Assembly: GCF_030247195.1 (NCBI RefSeq)
Contig: NC_080672.1
Coordinates: forward strand, 163,189,471-163,253,470
Length of the DNA: 64,000 bases
Source of the DNA: Topomyia yanbarensis
Taxonomy: Eukaryota; Arthropoda; Insecta; Diptera; Culicidae
Direction of reading: 5' to 3'
Positions 23,929 through 35,112 of the stretch are shown one piece after another (the stretch's first letter is position 1; the number at the start of each line of letters is the position of its first letter). Position numbers and translations under genes: made by a program. Below the pieces are notes generated by a model. It was not told the origin of the DNA. It saw only the letters and a list, made by a program, of their open reading frames with translations, and did no database searches.

Positions 23929-26892
23929 GAGTCACACAGCTAAATCTTAACCATTGTGCAGCAGCCCAACAGCTGCTGTGGCAGTCGGTCTCGGAGTCGA
24001 GGACAGATGTCGCCCTATTATCAGACCCGTACAGCATCCCTGCCGGCAACGGCAATTGGGTGTCGGACGGGTCTGGAATGGTGGCAATCTGTACAACGGG
24101 AAGGTTCCCGGTTCAAGAGGTAATACACCCCTCCGCCGAGGGTGTGGCGATTGCCAAGATCAATGGTGTGTTCTATTGCAGCTGCTACGCCCCACCAAGG
24201 TGGCCAATAGAACAGTTCTACCAGATGATCGACAGGCTCTCGTCGGACCTCGTGGGCCGGAAACCGGTAGTAATAGCGGGAGACTTCAACGCTTGGGCAG
24301 TGGAGTGGGGCAGCCGCTAGCAGGGGTCAAGCGCTAATGGAAGCGTTTGCGAAACTCGATACTGTGCTAGCTAATGATGGCTCCGCTAGTACATTCCGTA
24401 GAAACGGAGTGGAGGCGTGGATTGATTTGACCTTTGCCAGCCCGAGTCTGGCTCCAGGCATGGAATGGAGGGTAGACGAAGGCCACACCCATAGTGATCA
24501 TTTAGCAATCCGCTTTAAGATCAACTATGGTGTGCAGCATCCGAGGGCGGGAGATCCCTGTCAGGTACGCGGGTGGAAGTCCAATCACTTCGACAGCGAA
24601 GCTTTCACCGCGGCCCTGGGACTGGAGGCCAACACCGACAGTCTAAGCGGGGATGCGCTGGTAGCTGTTCTATCACGCGCGTGCGACGCCACTATGCCGA
24701 GAAAAACACTGCCAAGAAACGGTAGATGCCCGGTATACTGGTGGAGTGCCGAGATTGCAGCTCTACGGTCAGCCTGTTTCAGAGCTAGACGTAGGATGCA
24801 AAGAGCTCGCACCGAGGATGCAAGAGAGAACCGCCGTGAAGTGTTTCGAGCTGCGAAATTAGCCCTTAACAAGGCTATTAAAAGCAGCAAGAGAGCGTGT
24901 TTCGACAACCTGTGTGAGAGTGCCAACGCGAATCCGTGGGGTGACGCCTACCGGATTGTGATGGCCAAGACCAAAGGGGGCTCCTCACCCCCAGAACGGT
25001 CTCCGGACCGGTTGGCAACGATTATCGAAGTACTCTTCCCGTCTCGAGCCACAAGCCCCTGGCCACCTGCACTACGAGACAGTGCGGGCACGGTCGAAAT
25101 GGTGGCTCCAGTGACGAACGAAGAACTACTCGCAGTGGCTAAATCCCTAGCAATGAACAAAGCTCCAGGGCCGGATGGAGTCCCGAACAACGCTCTCAAG
25201 GCAGCGATCATAGCGAACCCGAACATGTTCAGGCTAGCTATGCAGAGATGCCTTGACGAGTGCCGTTTCCCCGATAGATGGAAAAGGCAGAAACTGGTGC
25301 TGTTGCCGAAGCCCGGGAAGCCGCCAGGCGACCCATCGGCGTACAGACCAATCTGTCTGATAGACACGACTGGCAAACTGCTTGAGAGGATCATCCTCAA
25401 CAGGCTCACCCCGTACGCGGAAGGTACGGACGGTCTGTCAAGCAACCAGTTTGGCTTTCGGAAGGGTAAGTCCACAGTGGACGCTCTCAACTCAGTGATA
25501 AATACTGCCGAGATAGCGATCCAACGAAAAAGGCGAGGTATTCGATACTGTGCGTTAGTGACACTTGACGTGAAGAATGCATTCAACAGCGCAAGCTGGG
25601 ATGCCATCGCGCTCTCGTTACACCGGCTTAGCCTACCGGTGGGTCTGTACCGGATCCTGGAAAGTTACTTCCAAAACCGCGTACTGCTATACGAGACCGA
25701 TGCCGGTCAGAAAGGGGTTCCGATTACCGCCGGAGTCCCGCAGGGCTCGATCCTAGGCCCGGTGCTATGGAACCTCATGTATGACGGGGTTCTAAGACTG
25801 AAGTTCCCTCCTGGGGTCAAGATCGTCGGCTTTGCCGACGACGTAACCTTGGAGGTCTACGGGGAGTCAATTCCTGAGGTAGAACTAACCGCAGAACACG
25901 CGATTAGCACGGTGGAGGAATGGATGAGCGCGAGAGGCCTGGAGCTCGCTCATCATAAGACGGAGGTAGTTATCGTCAACAACCGCAAGTCGGCACAACA
26001 TGCAGTTATCCATGTGGGAGAAGTCGCGATCACTTCACAGCGAAGTCTGAAGTCTCTCGGAGTCATTATAGACGACAAGCTGACCTTCGGCAGCCATGTC
26101 GACTATACGTGCAAGAGAGCGTCGACTGCTGTTGCGGCACTATCGAGAATGATGTCCAACAGCTCAAAGGTGTGCGCCAGTAGACGTAGGTTACTGGCAG
26201 GCGTTGCCGTATCTATCCTCAGGTACGGCGGCCCGTCATGGTCAAGAGCACTGAGGGTAACCAGTTACCTACAGAAACTGGAGAGCACCTACCGCGTGAT
26301 GCGCCTCAGAGTGATATCTGCCTACCGCACGGTATCACACGATGCATCCTGCGTGATAGCGAGCATGATGCCAGTCGGGCTGGTCATTCGGGAAGATGAG
26401 GAGTGCTTTGAGCTACGTGGAAATAGGGGAGCCCGCGAGCGCACCAGGGTGACCTCGGTCGCCAGATGGCAGCGTGAGTGGGACAACTCCGCGAAAGGTA
26501 GGTGGACCCACCGGCTGATACCTAGCATATTGAGCTGGGTGGGAAGACCCCATGGGGAAGTTCACTTCCACCTGACACAATTCCTGTCAGGCCATGGCTG
26601 TTTCCGTCAGTACCTCCACAGGTTCGGGCACGCGGAGGTCCCAGTCTGCCCGGACTGCCCAGGTGTAGATGAAACTGCCGAACACATACTGTTCGTATGT
26701 CATCGGTTCGACGTCGAAAGAAGAGCAATGCTTGACGTCTGTGGCTGGGACACAACCCCGGATACCCTTATCCAGCGGATGTGTCAAACGGTGGAGAAGT
26801 GGAACGCAGTCTCGGCTGCTACCATCCAGATTGCCAGTAGGCTACAGGTAATCTGGCGAACCGAGCAACAGACGGCGGGCACGGCTAACTAG
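23925..26892 (+). pseudogene. ORF2 endonuclease/reverse transcriptase, broken by one 8-bp deletion
   Basis: ORF2 proteins of this clade nick target DNA and reverse-transcribe the element RNA at the nick. The endonuclease starts with VTQLNLNHCAAAQQLL, continues to AGDFNAWAVEWGSR and, after the lesion, to the catalytic HTHSDHLAIRF (24484-24516). The reverse transcriptase shows APGPDGVP near 25161, QFGFRKGKST near 25447, TLDVKNAFNSASW near 25564, GVPQGSILGP near 25732 and catalytic FADD at 25831-25842. A C-terminal CPDC...H....C motif lies at about 26647-26700; no RNase H domain follows. At 24311-24320 this copy reads GCCGCTAGCAGG where the copy at 63.4 kb has eight more bases (TACAAATA) between GCCGCTA and GCAGG. 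The loss creates an immediate TAG and shifts frame, and the second part (852 codons) is then open to 26892. There is no ATG at the start: the frame opens only at 23916 and the likely entry is the GTG overlapping the ORF1 stop. All other domains are intact, so the lesion is recent or an assembly error. Confidence 0.88.
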
Positions 26893-27791
26893 TGATTGGT
26901 TAGCTGGAGCGAAAAAGGCCAAGCGCAAAATAAGAGAGTGAATGGTCTGTTCATGCCGAGGTAGGTTGGCGCAGCGAATGGCAACCGCGTAAGGGGTAAA
27001 CCCAGCCACCCCGAAGCAAGACAGAAGAGTGAGTGTATAGGCGTATAAGTGGACTGCCTCATGCCAAGACGGGAGGGTCGTAGCGTAGTATGTTGGAACT
27101 AAGCTATCGATGCCTCATGGCGTGGCAGAGGAGTGAAAGGGTGAGCATCCAAGTCAGTCTCACACTGCATGTTAAGGGTGAGCATAAAAGTCAGCCTCAC
27201 AGGTTGGTTGCAAGCAAGGAATGAAAAAGGTGAGCACAAAAGTCAGCCTCGCATGGTATGTCAGAAGTGGGGCCTAAGAAAAATGTCCCACATGGGATGC
27301 CAGAGGGAGTGACAAAGGTACAATAGAGTGGCACGATTGAGAGTGAATCAGGTGATAGGGTGAGCACCCAAGTCAGCCTCACATGTATGGGTAGGGCGAG
27401 CACAAAAGTAAGCCTAGCAAGGAATGAGTAAGGTGAGCACACAAGTCAGCCTCGCATGGAACGTAAAAGGTGAGCACAAAAGTCAGCCTCATGTGGGAGT
27501 GTTTGAGAGCGAATCAAAGTGTGATTGAGAGAGCACCCAAGTAAGCCTCATACAGGATGTATGATCGCGCGAGTGAGAGTGAATGAGTACACTTAGTACA
27601 GCCATCCCCCCAGAAGTAATACCGAGAGGTAGTTCCTGGGAGGAATGATGGCGGAGCCCAATGGAGTTTAGTCGGTATTAATGGCTGGTCACCATTCGAG
27701 TCCGACACGCCCCCAGTGCACCCCGTGTGGTAGATTGGACCCTACCGTTAGCACGTGTACTGGGCTAGGACATAAAGGTCTTCTCCATTGT
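26893..27791 (+). other. 3' untranslated region of retrotransposon copy 1
   Basis: About 900 bp between the ORF2 stop and the A tail, with many short frames but no protein family. It contains the direct-repeat block annotated at 27139. The last ~60 bp (CACGTGTACTGGGCTAGGAC... to TTCTCCATTGT) are conserved in copy 2 next to its A tail and are probably the part recognised by the reverse transcriptase. Confidence 0.75.
27139..27565 (+). repeat. Irregular direct repeats in the retrotransposon 3' UTR
   Basis: A core of about 28 bp, GGTGAGCACAAAAGTCAGCC then TCACATGG, occurs about eight times with small differences, at approximately 27139, 27176, 27229, 27359, 27396, 27432, 27469 and 27530. Spacing varies from 36 to 130 bp. 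The same block appears in copy 2 (60255-60705). It is part of the element rather than a local genomic satellite. It is not a CRISPR array: the cores are imperfect and the spacers are themselves related. Confidence 0.85.
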
Positions 27792-27813
27792 AAAAAAAAA
27801 AAAAAAAAAAAAA
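27792..27813 (+). other. Poly(A) tail of retrotransposon copy 1
   Basis: Twenty-two uninterrupted A residues follow CATTGT; the last A may belong to the target duplication. It marks the 3' end of the reverse-transcribed RNA. No AATAAA signal is evident immediately upstream. Confidence 0.9.
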
Positions 27814-27824
27814 GCCCTTAATCG
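27813..27824 (+). repeat. Right target-site duplication (12 bp)
   Basis: AGCCCTTAATCG matches 22393-22404 exactly and abuts the poly(A) tail. Confidence 0.9.
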
Positions 27825-29908
27825 AACTGGTACGGATGCAAAAAGTCTGTTTGGTAGTGCAGCTCCGTGAAACCTTTTCCCGAGTGTTTCAGCTCACTTC
27901 ACTATATTAGAAAAATATTATTGGAAACAACTGCCGCTCTATCAGCAATAACAGTAGCAAGTGGCCAGGCAGAAAACTTTCTTTTAACCGCCCAGCGTGC
28001 ACGTTGCCAAACTAGGTGCAGACGGGAACTGATGAAGACCGGTCATGTATGTACAACTTACTGCGAAGCGGTTCATTCTTGAAGGCGAAAGTTGGCCTAC
28101 TTTTGACTGGTTGATTTTTTTCATTTATTACACATGATGGAGATGGGCGTTGTACGAGTATGTATCTAACAGATCAACAACGAAACAGATCTAATTTTCC
28201 GGAAGTCACCGCATCAACAAACTGGTGCCACAAAACAGTTTCTATTATAATATTTAAAACGATCAATCAGCCAGCTGGCTCAAGGCATACTAGTAATAAG
28301 ACAAAACACTATTTCATGTTATCCCACATGGGTACCTAATAAAGTTAAATCGTTATCTTGCGTAAATTTGAGACGGTTAACAAACATGTATCACAGATAT
28401 GTTAGCTATTGTATAGTCAATCTGTATTTAAGAGATACAAATGATATGCTCTTACCAGTAAAGTGGAGCAAAGCACGACACTAGCTTCTTTTCTATTGAA
28501 ATATCCCGAAATACAGAAAATTACTCTGTCGCGCTAAAGAAACAGCAAATAATGACTGGCAGTACATGATTACAACCTTTTCCCGTTCAAGAAGTTGGTG
28601 ACAATGCAATATAGAAACGCGATAAGTTGAAACCTCGGAATGAAACTTTGTGATAAACTAAGTGCAGGGAAAACAAATATTATATTACAATAATCAATTC
28701 GCCACATTTCTTCTATTTTTGTTCTGCGAATCAGTATCAACTCATTTGTATGATTTTCGTGGAAAAAAAATTTAAAATGAGCTTCAATATAATATCAACA
28801 GGCATTTTTCTAGTTGACACTTTAAATGAAAATTATTGATAATTGATGCACTGCCTGATACATGTAATATTACTTGAATATATTTGCCATACCGTCAGTG
28901 TTCAATATCCGGGTGGAGCAATATTGAATAAAAACACCACCCAATTAGTCTTGATTTAGGCATCAGAATCATGCGAAATTGCCAAGCAGCAAAGATGCGT
29001 TATTCCAAAGATTTTCAACCATGTTAAAATGTTTGTCCAAATTGCGAAAAGCACATCACAAGTCAGGTTGAGCCACCCAAAAAACATCTTGAACCATAAT
29101 AAGCGACAGCGAACACAACGAAAACAATTCAACCGCGAAAGCTGTACCGCAAAGTGTACATATAGTGATGGCATAACACTTTTTCTATGATGGCCACCCG
29201 AAAACGTGGATTCACTGCGGCAGTGGAGGCTTAATTATCAAATTCAATAATAAGGTCAATGTACTGTACATTCTCTGCCTGCTTTATCTCGTTTCCTGCG
29301 CTTGGTGCAGCCTCTTTTCCGAAATTCTCCGTGCCTCCGTGATAGTTCCTTGACGGTTCTCTTTCACTACTGTTGCCACTTCCAAAACTTCGTTTGCCAT
29401 AGGTAATAGCTACGATGTACTGCCGTTTTCTATTTTCAACCAACATTACAGCCATTTTTTTCTGCACTCCACATCAGCGATTGTAATCGGTAGTAGCGAT
29501 TTGTTACTACTTTCATCATCATCATCATCGACATGGTTCACGAACAGCATACTTTGATAGGAAAACGTACACTTACCCTTCTGAGGGCGTGCTTTTTCTC
29601 TAGTTGGACATTATGTGGTGCATTCTGCATCCTTTCGTGATTCTGGTGGTAGGTTTCGTGTTCTGGTAGTGCTATGTAGTGGGTTATTATGAATTACCTG
29701 TACTTACTTTTTTCATTCTTCTTTAGTAAGATAGGGCAAACTTTTTCTAATATGCCTTGCCTCTATCGCTTATGTCGCACTTGTCATTGTCCGTTGCGAC
29801 TGCATTTGCACATTGATTACAATAAATTGTAAATTTATTGCAACCCCGACCCCATGACAGTCCGACGGCAGTGAGACCTATCTTACCGTCCGGGCCATGT
29901 CTTCTGCT
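27825..29908. other. AT-rich stretch, no confident gene
   Basis: No family match. A (CAT)5 microsatellite lies at 29514-29529. On the minus strand a 78-codon frame at 29231-29467 and a short open run ending in a consensus donor (AGAAGG|GTAAGT, near 29577) look mildly exon-like, but no acceptor or known domain supports them. Confidence 0.35.
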
Positions 29909-30187
29909 TTAATGCTTCTCAGCTGCAAGTATACAATTGCATCGTCGGTTGGTGTGTTGAAATACATAACGCGAATCCGCACTCGGGCGAACGGTCATTG
30001 ATCGCGCGCAAACGGCGTTGGCTCCGTTTGGTTGGATAACCACTTTACACTGCACAAAGGATTGCTTCAAGTGGACTTTGCGGTTGATGCTAGCACCGTA
30101 GCCGGGCTTGGTTGGATTGTGCTTGGGCTGCTGGTTAGTTTCGTGAGGACGGAACAGAGGCAAAATCGTAGGACTGGATTAAAATTA
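29909..30187 (-). other. Possible terminal exon of an unrecognised gene
   Basis: On the minus strand, a plausible acceptor (TTAATTTTAATCCAG, ending near 30188) is followed by an open frame to a TAA at 29909-29911. It contains KPGYGASINRKVHLKQ, SFVQCKVVIQPNGANAVCAR and a C-terminal RRCNCILAAEKH, with four cysteines overall. The block is clearly richer in G+C than its surroundings. I do not recognise a family. The opposite strand is also open over much of it, which weakens the case. A minus-strand frame at 30289-30747 could be an upstream exon, but phases were not reconciled. Confidence 0.2.
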
Positions 30188-33100
30188 ATGAGTTATGATG
30201 GATTTCATCGCGGGTCTACCGTAGGTGGGCTGGGGAAAGTTGTGGGTCACTTTTTCGCGCAGACGTTATGTTGGCAGTGGATTATATTTCATGGTGAGAC
30301 TTCCACCAGCGTACAGATAAAGTGTGACGAATTCTTTATGTAGTGCATGTGGGGACCAACCAACGCGAACATTCCACGGTTTCTGTGGACGGGGTCGCTG
30401 AACTGAATACATTGGTAAATCATGTGATGCAACATGTTGACTTGAAAGAGTTTATGAGTTAGTTCGTATTTCTCATTCGTATGGTTTATTATCGGCAAAG
30501 GGAATACATTCGTAGATAAGTTGGCGACGATACTAAAGTGGTACTTTGTACTTTGGAAGTTCCAACCAAATTTTGGATCGCAGGTGCTGACGGTTGATGT
30601 AGTACTGGATACAGTATTTAAATGCGGGTTGGACAATAGTTGTGCTCGGCACCTTCCAAGCTTCAAAAAATGTCGAGCATATGGAATAGTGATAAATTTT
30701 TCAAATGAAGCCAGAAAAATGCAGTTATTTCCCATACAAAAATTCAATTGATTTTTGGCACTTGTTAACCCTCTTTAGGTGTTTACTTTTGGTATCGAAT
30801 GAGGTGTTGGCTAGCCATGTTGACCAGGATTTTAGCTCAATTTTCAGAATTATTTTAAGGGGTTATATATACAATATTGGAACTCGAAAAATAAAAAAAC
30901 AATAATAAATATTATTAAAGTACATGCTTTTAAAAATATCTGTGCAATATTTCATCTAGATCGGAGCACTAGATTTAAAATTACAGCCGTTTGCAACGCG
31001 CTGGTTCTTCCACAACTGAAGAAACTTTAAACGCAATTATCTCGGAATGAAGTTTTTTGAAAAGTACCGTTGCACAGTGGTCAAAATGAACAAATTCATG
31101 CCTTTAATTATTTTGTGGCTACACTATAGAGTTTTAAGTTTTGGTGATTTCAGACAAGTTTTTGGAGTTATTAAGGCGGATTTTTTTAAGTAGACGGTCA
31201 TGTTCCAAAATTAAGTGTAAAGGCATTTCTAAAATATAACTTTTTACTGAAAGGAGATTTGAGTCTTCAGCAAAGTTGTAGAGAATGTTATTTTAAGTAA
31301 TTGAACTGAAGATACTAACTCTCTATCTACAGCCGATTCGTTGTTATGAGAAGTTTTCGTTAGCACCCTTTGAAAATCTATTTTTTTTAAATATTTTTTG
31401 TCGTATTCATTTCATTACAACAATGTTCTCTGCAATGTTTTAGTTATTGTTAAACGTCACAACTTTGTTGAACATTTTAAGACGCTCCGATGCTTATATA
31501 AAGAGTTAGAGATGTTTTTTTGGTTAAAAATGTCATATTTCTTAGTCAGATTTTCAATGCGTTGCGGTGAAAACCTGAATCTCAAAAACCATTCATCCGA
31601 TTTTCATAAATTATTTTTTTAATTGTTTGTATTTACACTCTCGTGTACTTGAACGGTTCCATAAAAAAATTTGCAATTCTGTGCAATGATATTTTTAAAA
31701 TTTTAAACGCCACAAAGGTCAATTTTTTGGTCAATATGTTTTTTTGGAAAGAAAGAATTTCTGTTGGGAAACCGATCCGTTCGAGTACACCACAATACAT
31801 TTTTCTTCAAAAATCTTTTAAGTTTTTAGATTTCTGTTGAGCGGCTCGGCTTGGAGAGCGTTCACCGCAAACCTCTGCCAAAAACACGCTTCGGGAGATG
31901 GGCCATAACTACGACAACCTTGAATATTTTTTTTAATTCAACATGTTTTTTCTGTCTTCGATAGTGCTACCAACGAACTGTCTTTCGCTTTCTCAAATAA
32001 AATTTTCACTGAACACTTTAAAAAATACCAACCGTTTGGTCAATAGGAATCCGTGTCGAAGTTGTTGGCTTCTGTACTGTACAAACGATAATTCAGAGTC
32101 GTTGCGTTGCACAGTGATCACCCTCCATACAAAAGTAGAACAAAACTTCGAAAGTTGCACGAATTTTATGAAAACTTCACCTTAGCAAAGTCCTTACATA
32201 GGAAGGTCCTAGCATGTGTCAACACTGCCTTTGTGCTCGTGTGTGTGGCAGTTTCTATGTTGAGTGGCAGCGTCTACGTTATTAATACCACGTGTAATAG
32301 GCTGTCTCTGTTCATTACCACTAACAGTTTTGACGCATGTTAAGACCTTGTTTAGATGGACTTTGACCTTAGAGTAAATTTAGAACGCTGAGTTCATCAA
32401 AATGGATGGAACAAACATTTAACATTTACGAATATAAATTGCACCATATCTGACAATTTATTTTCAAAAATTTAATATGTGATTTAATAGAATACACATT
32501 TTTACAATTATTGATAATTCTGAGAGACAATTAAAAATTACTTTACCAACCCAGGGTAATCAAACACTATTAGGAGTCGCTTTCGGACTCATTATGAAAA
32601 ATCACGCCCCTTCATACTTTCGGGAAAAAGGGGGCAAAACAAGATATTCATTTCCGGAAAGTACACCAATTTTCAAGTATAATGCAATGGAAGCCATCTT
32701 TCCGAACAGTACAGCAATTTTGATCATTATGACTGTTATCTAATGCACGATTTATTATTTATTCTGCATATCGGTAAGTATAAGCTCAACGAATAACTTT
32801 TCAAATAAAACCACTTTGACTCTAATAGGAACTCTAGCTAAAATGATATATTCAGTTGAATAACAGTGGTTTGAATATTTTTTTTTTAAAATTATCATAT
32901 TGTCTCTTTCTCTGTAATTCTTGCCAAAAATGACCAATGAAAATCAATACAGCAGAATTTTAAACGGCAATTATAACAATTCTGAGAACTTTTACAGAAA
33001 AAGAATAACTTTTACAAATATATAATCTTCGTTTAGGGCACCGTTACTGTTTCTGTTATATGACATCACCAAAAATGGGAATGATATTTTTTATGTCTTG

Positions 33101-33289
33101 CACTATTTAATCAAAAATAGCTTGTTTTTAATAAAAAGTGTATACAACTTTCTAACGAAAGAAGCTAGCGATTCTCTATACCGAAAAAAGTATTCAACCG
33201 GTATATTGAAATAAACCGTGAAGGGGCAACTTTTCAACTTCAAAGTAGTATAACTAAAATTGTTGAATCTTTAGAACAAAATGTGCTAG
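30188..33289. other. AT-rich stretch, no confident gene
   Basis: A 152-codon minus-strand frame at 30289-30747 has no recognisable domain and begins with several low-complexity residues. From about 30900 to 32000 the DNA is AT-rich with phrases such as CAGCAAAGTTGTAGAGAATG and GGGAGATGGGCCATAACTACGAC, which look like dispersed repeat DNA, though I found no second copy in the window. No RNA gene seen. Confidence 0.35.
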
Positions 33290-34700
33290 CACTAATGTGT
33301 AGGTTTGCATGGATGATCGCTAAGAATTCGAGCGTTTGTATATTAACGCGATTGATCATGTGCGTGTTAATGTGTACGTGAATTTTGCTTAATTTTGAGT
33401 GTACGGTTCACATGCTATAAGAAAGTGAGTTTCCTCATATCAGTAGAGTTCCCGGTCCTGTCGCTCTGAAACTTATTGTCTAGTGTATATGATCGAATTG
33501 TTTTTTAAGTCTACGCTTTGGGTACCAGTGAAGAAAGCCAGCGCTTTGTTCTATATCAAGCGTATAAACAATATTGTATGATTGCTCCCGACTGTGCAGT
33601 GAAATGAGTTTGCCAATTTCGATCGACTCGTTTTAGACCCACAGTTCAAGAGGTGTTCGCGTTTGTGATCAATATAGCATTATCGCGCAGGGATCGAATA
33701 TTAGTATGTTAAAAGGTTCGATCGCGTGGCTGTGTGTCGAGTGTATGTAACTTCGCGTGTATAAATTCATTTGTACAACCGTGTAACCGCTTGCATAATC
33801 GCGTGGGCTTATGAACGTTCGCGCGATTTTGAGAGCATGGTTCAGATCTAGAAGAGAGTGCGTTCCCCAATATCAGTATCCGATCATGGCGCCCTGAGAC
33901 TTCTAGGAATGAGTTTATTTATCTAACATGACTGAACGCTTCCGCACGTGACCGATTTATGATAACGTGGAAAAGGCGTTGATATTATCGCGTTTAATTC
34001 ATGCGAGACCGCGGGCGTAGGTGTGCGCGAATGATCGCAATTGTATATTTGCATGCGCGACAAGATTTGTATTATCGCGAATGACACACCCGTTGCTAAG
34101 CTATCGTATTTGATCCCGCGTTTTTATGTTGGAATGTGAATAACTTTGCGTGCTAGATTTCGTTTATAAAACCGTGTAGTCTTTTGCAAGGTCGCGTGTG
34201 CTTTTGTATGTTTGCACGGGCCGTCATTTTGATGCTTAATTTTGAGTGGACGGTTCGTGTGGAGGGAAAAAGTGAGTTTCCCGTTCTCTCTGGAGTTACC
34301 AGCTATGGCGTTCTGAAACTTGTTGACTAGTGTATATAAGTTCCGTTTTTAAAGTGGGAGCTGCAGGACGAGTATGACTGATGGTATTGCGAGGTCTGGC
34401 TGTGTTGGCGTTTGAGACTGCGTTTGTAAATTCTAAGTGTTAACGCGTTGACTTAATCACCGGGTGGAATTCACGATTGTGAGATCGTGGATGTAGGTAT
34501 GCGCGAATGATCGCGTTTGTGTTCAAACTTGTTTTATCGCGAAAGGGCGAGCGTCTGTATATCATTGTGCGCCTGCTTCTTATTGTATGTCGCATATGCC
34601 AGCACGTTTGTAGTTTCGCATTGACCAATTCTTTTCTATAATCGTTTAGTAGTTTGTTCATGCTTGTGTGCTTTGAGAGTTGTCGAGAAAGAAACAGCAA
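33290..34700. repeat. Degenerate tandem array of ~430-bp TCGCG-rich units
   Basis: Landmark words recur in the same order: GTAGGT.TGCGCGAATGATCGC, TTCGAGCGTTTGTAT, TTAATTTTGAGTG.ACGGTTC, GAGTTTCC.CATATCAGTAGAG, and CTCTGAAACTT.TTG.CTAGTGTATAT. The ACCGGTC-like landmark falls near 33443, 33875 and 34298, spacing of about 430 bp, so there are roughly three units plus partials. A single relative sits at 13600-14110. Short open frames through it (for example 34440-34736 minus) are products of the repeat and not supported as genes. Confidence 0.6.
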
Positions 34701-35112
34701 AAGAAGAAACAATACTTTAACTATAAATTTATTCACGACTCGTGTACTACAATATATTAGAGAATGACATTAGATATTGTAACAATCATGCGCAGAACGG
34801 CAAAATAAATACATAATATGAAAGATGAGAAAGGCAAAACATACAGCACATAAAAAAGAACACTAGTATTCCGAAATGTTGGAAATAATGCAAACACTAT
34901 CCAATCGCAACACTTTGATTTGGGTTGGTGATAGTAGGAAAAAGGATTCAATATAAAAAAGGACCAATAAGCCCTCCCGGTTTACTCGATACGCCATTAT
35001 TGACGCGTATTGCATTCAACATCTGAAAGCAACTTTCTGTTAGACGTCAATTTGAAAAGCTACAGTTTTGTTCAATTCAATATGAATGACTATTTTCCTA
35101 GTTGACACTTTA
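34701..35112. other. AT-rich stretch with repeat fragment
   Basis: Contains at about 34965-35020 a segment (CCCTCCCGGT.TACTCGATAC) resembling 16137-16200. No gene seen. Confidence 0.4.

Larger units (their letters stand above)
22405..27812 (+). mobile_element. Full-length R1-clade non-LTR retrotransposon, copy 1
   Basis: A 5.4-kb unit bounded by a perfect 11-12 bp target duplication. It has a ~51-bp 5' untranslated leader, ORF1 (zinc-knuckle Gag-like protein), ORF2 (apurinic-type endonuclease plus reverse transcriptase and a C-terminal Cys/His motif), a ~900-bp 3' untranslated region with internal repeats, and a 22-A tail. There are no long terminal repeats. Three C-terminal knuckles in ORF1, an ORF1/ORF2 overlap and the late CxxC...H...C in ORF2 fit the R1 clade (relatives include R1, TRAS, SART, Waldo and RT elements) rather than Jockey or RTE. 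The insertion is in ordinary AT-rich DNA, not rDNA. The clean duplication and uninterrupted tail indicate a recent insertion. A damaged second copy lies at 60014-64000. The element's G+C content is markedly above that of its surroundings. Confidence 0.9.

Noticed and set aside
24948..25607. 219-codon minus-strand frame (and its mirror at 62149-62799)
   Set aside because: Antisense of the reverse-transcriptase coding region; appears in both copies only because both copies carry ORF2.
27139..27565. Possible CRISPR-like repeat-spacer array
   Set aside because: Repeats are imperfect, spacing is irregular, spacers resemble one another, and the block belongs to a eukaryotic retrotransposon 3' UTR present in two copies.
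22405..27812. Alternative assignment of the retrotransposon to Jockey, RTE or LOA clades
   Set aside because: Three ORF1 knuckles, the overlapping ORF1/ORF2 layout, the endonuclease start motif and lack of RNase H fit R1 better; a phylogeny of the reverse transcriptase would decide.
33715..33730. GGTTCGATCGC resembling a tRNA T-loop
   Set aside because: No matching acceptor, D or anticodon arms around it; part of the TCGCG-rich repeat.
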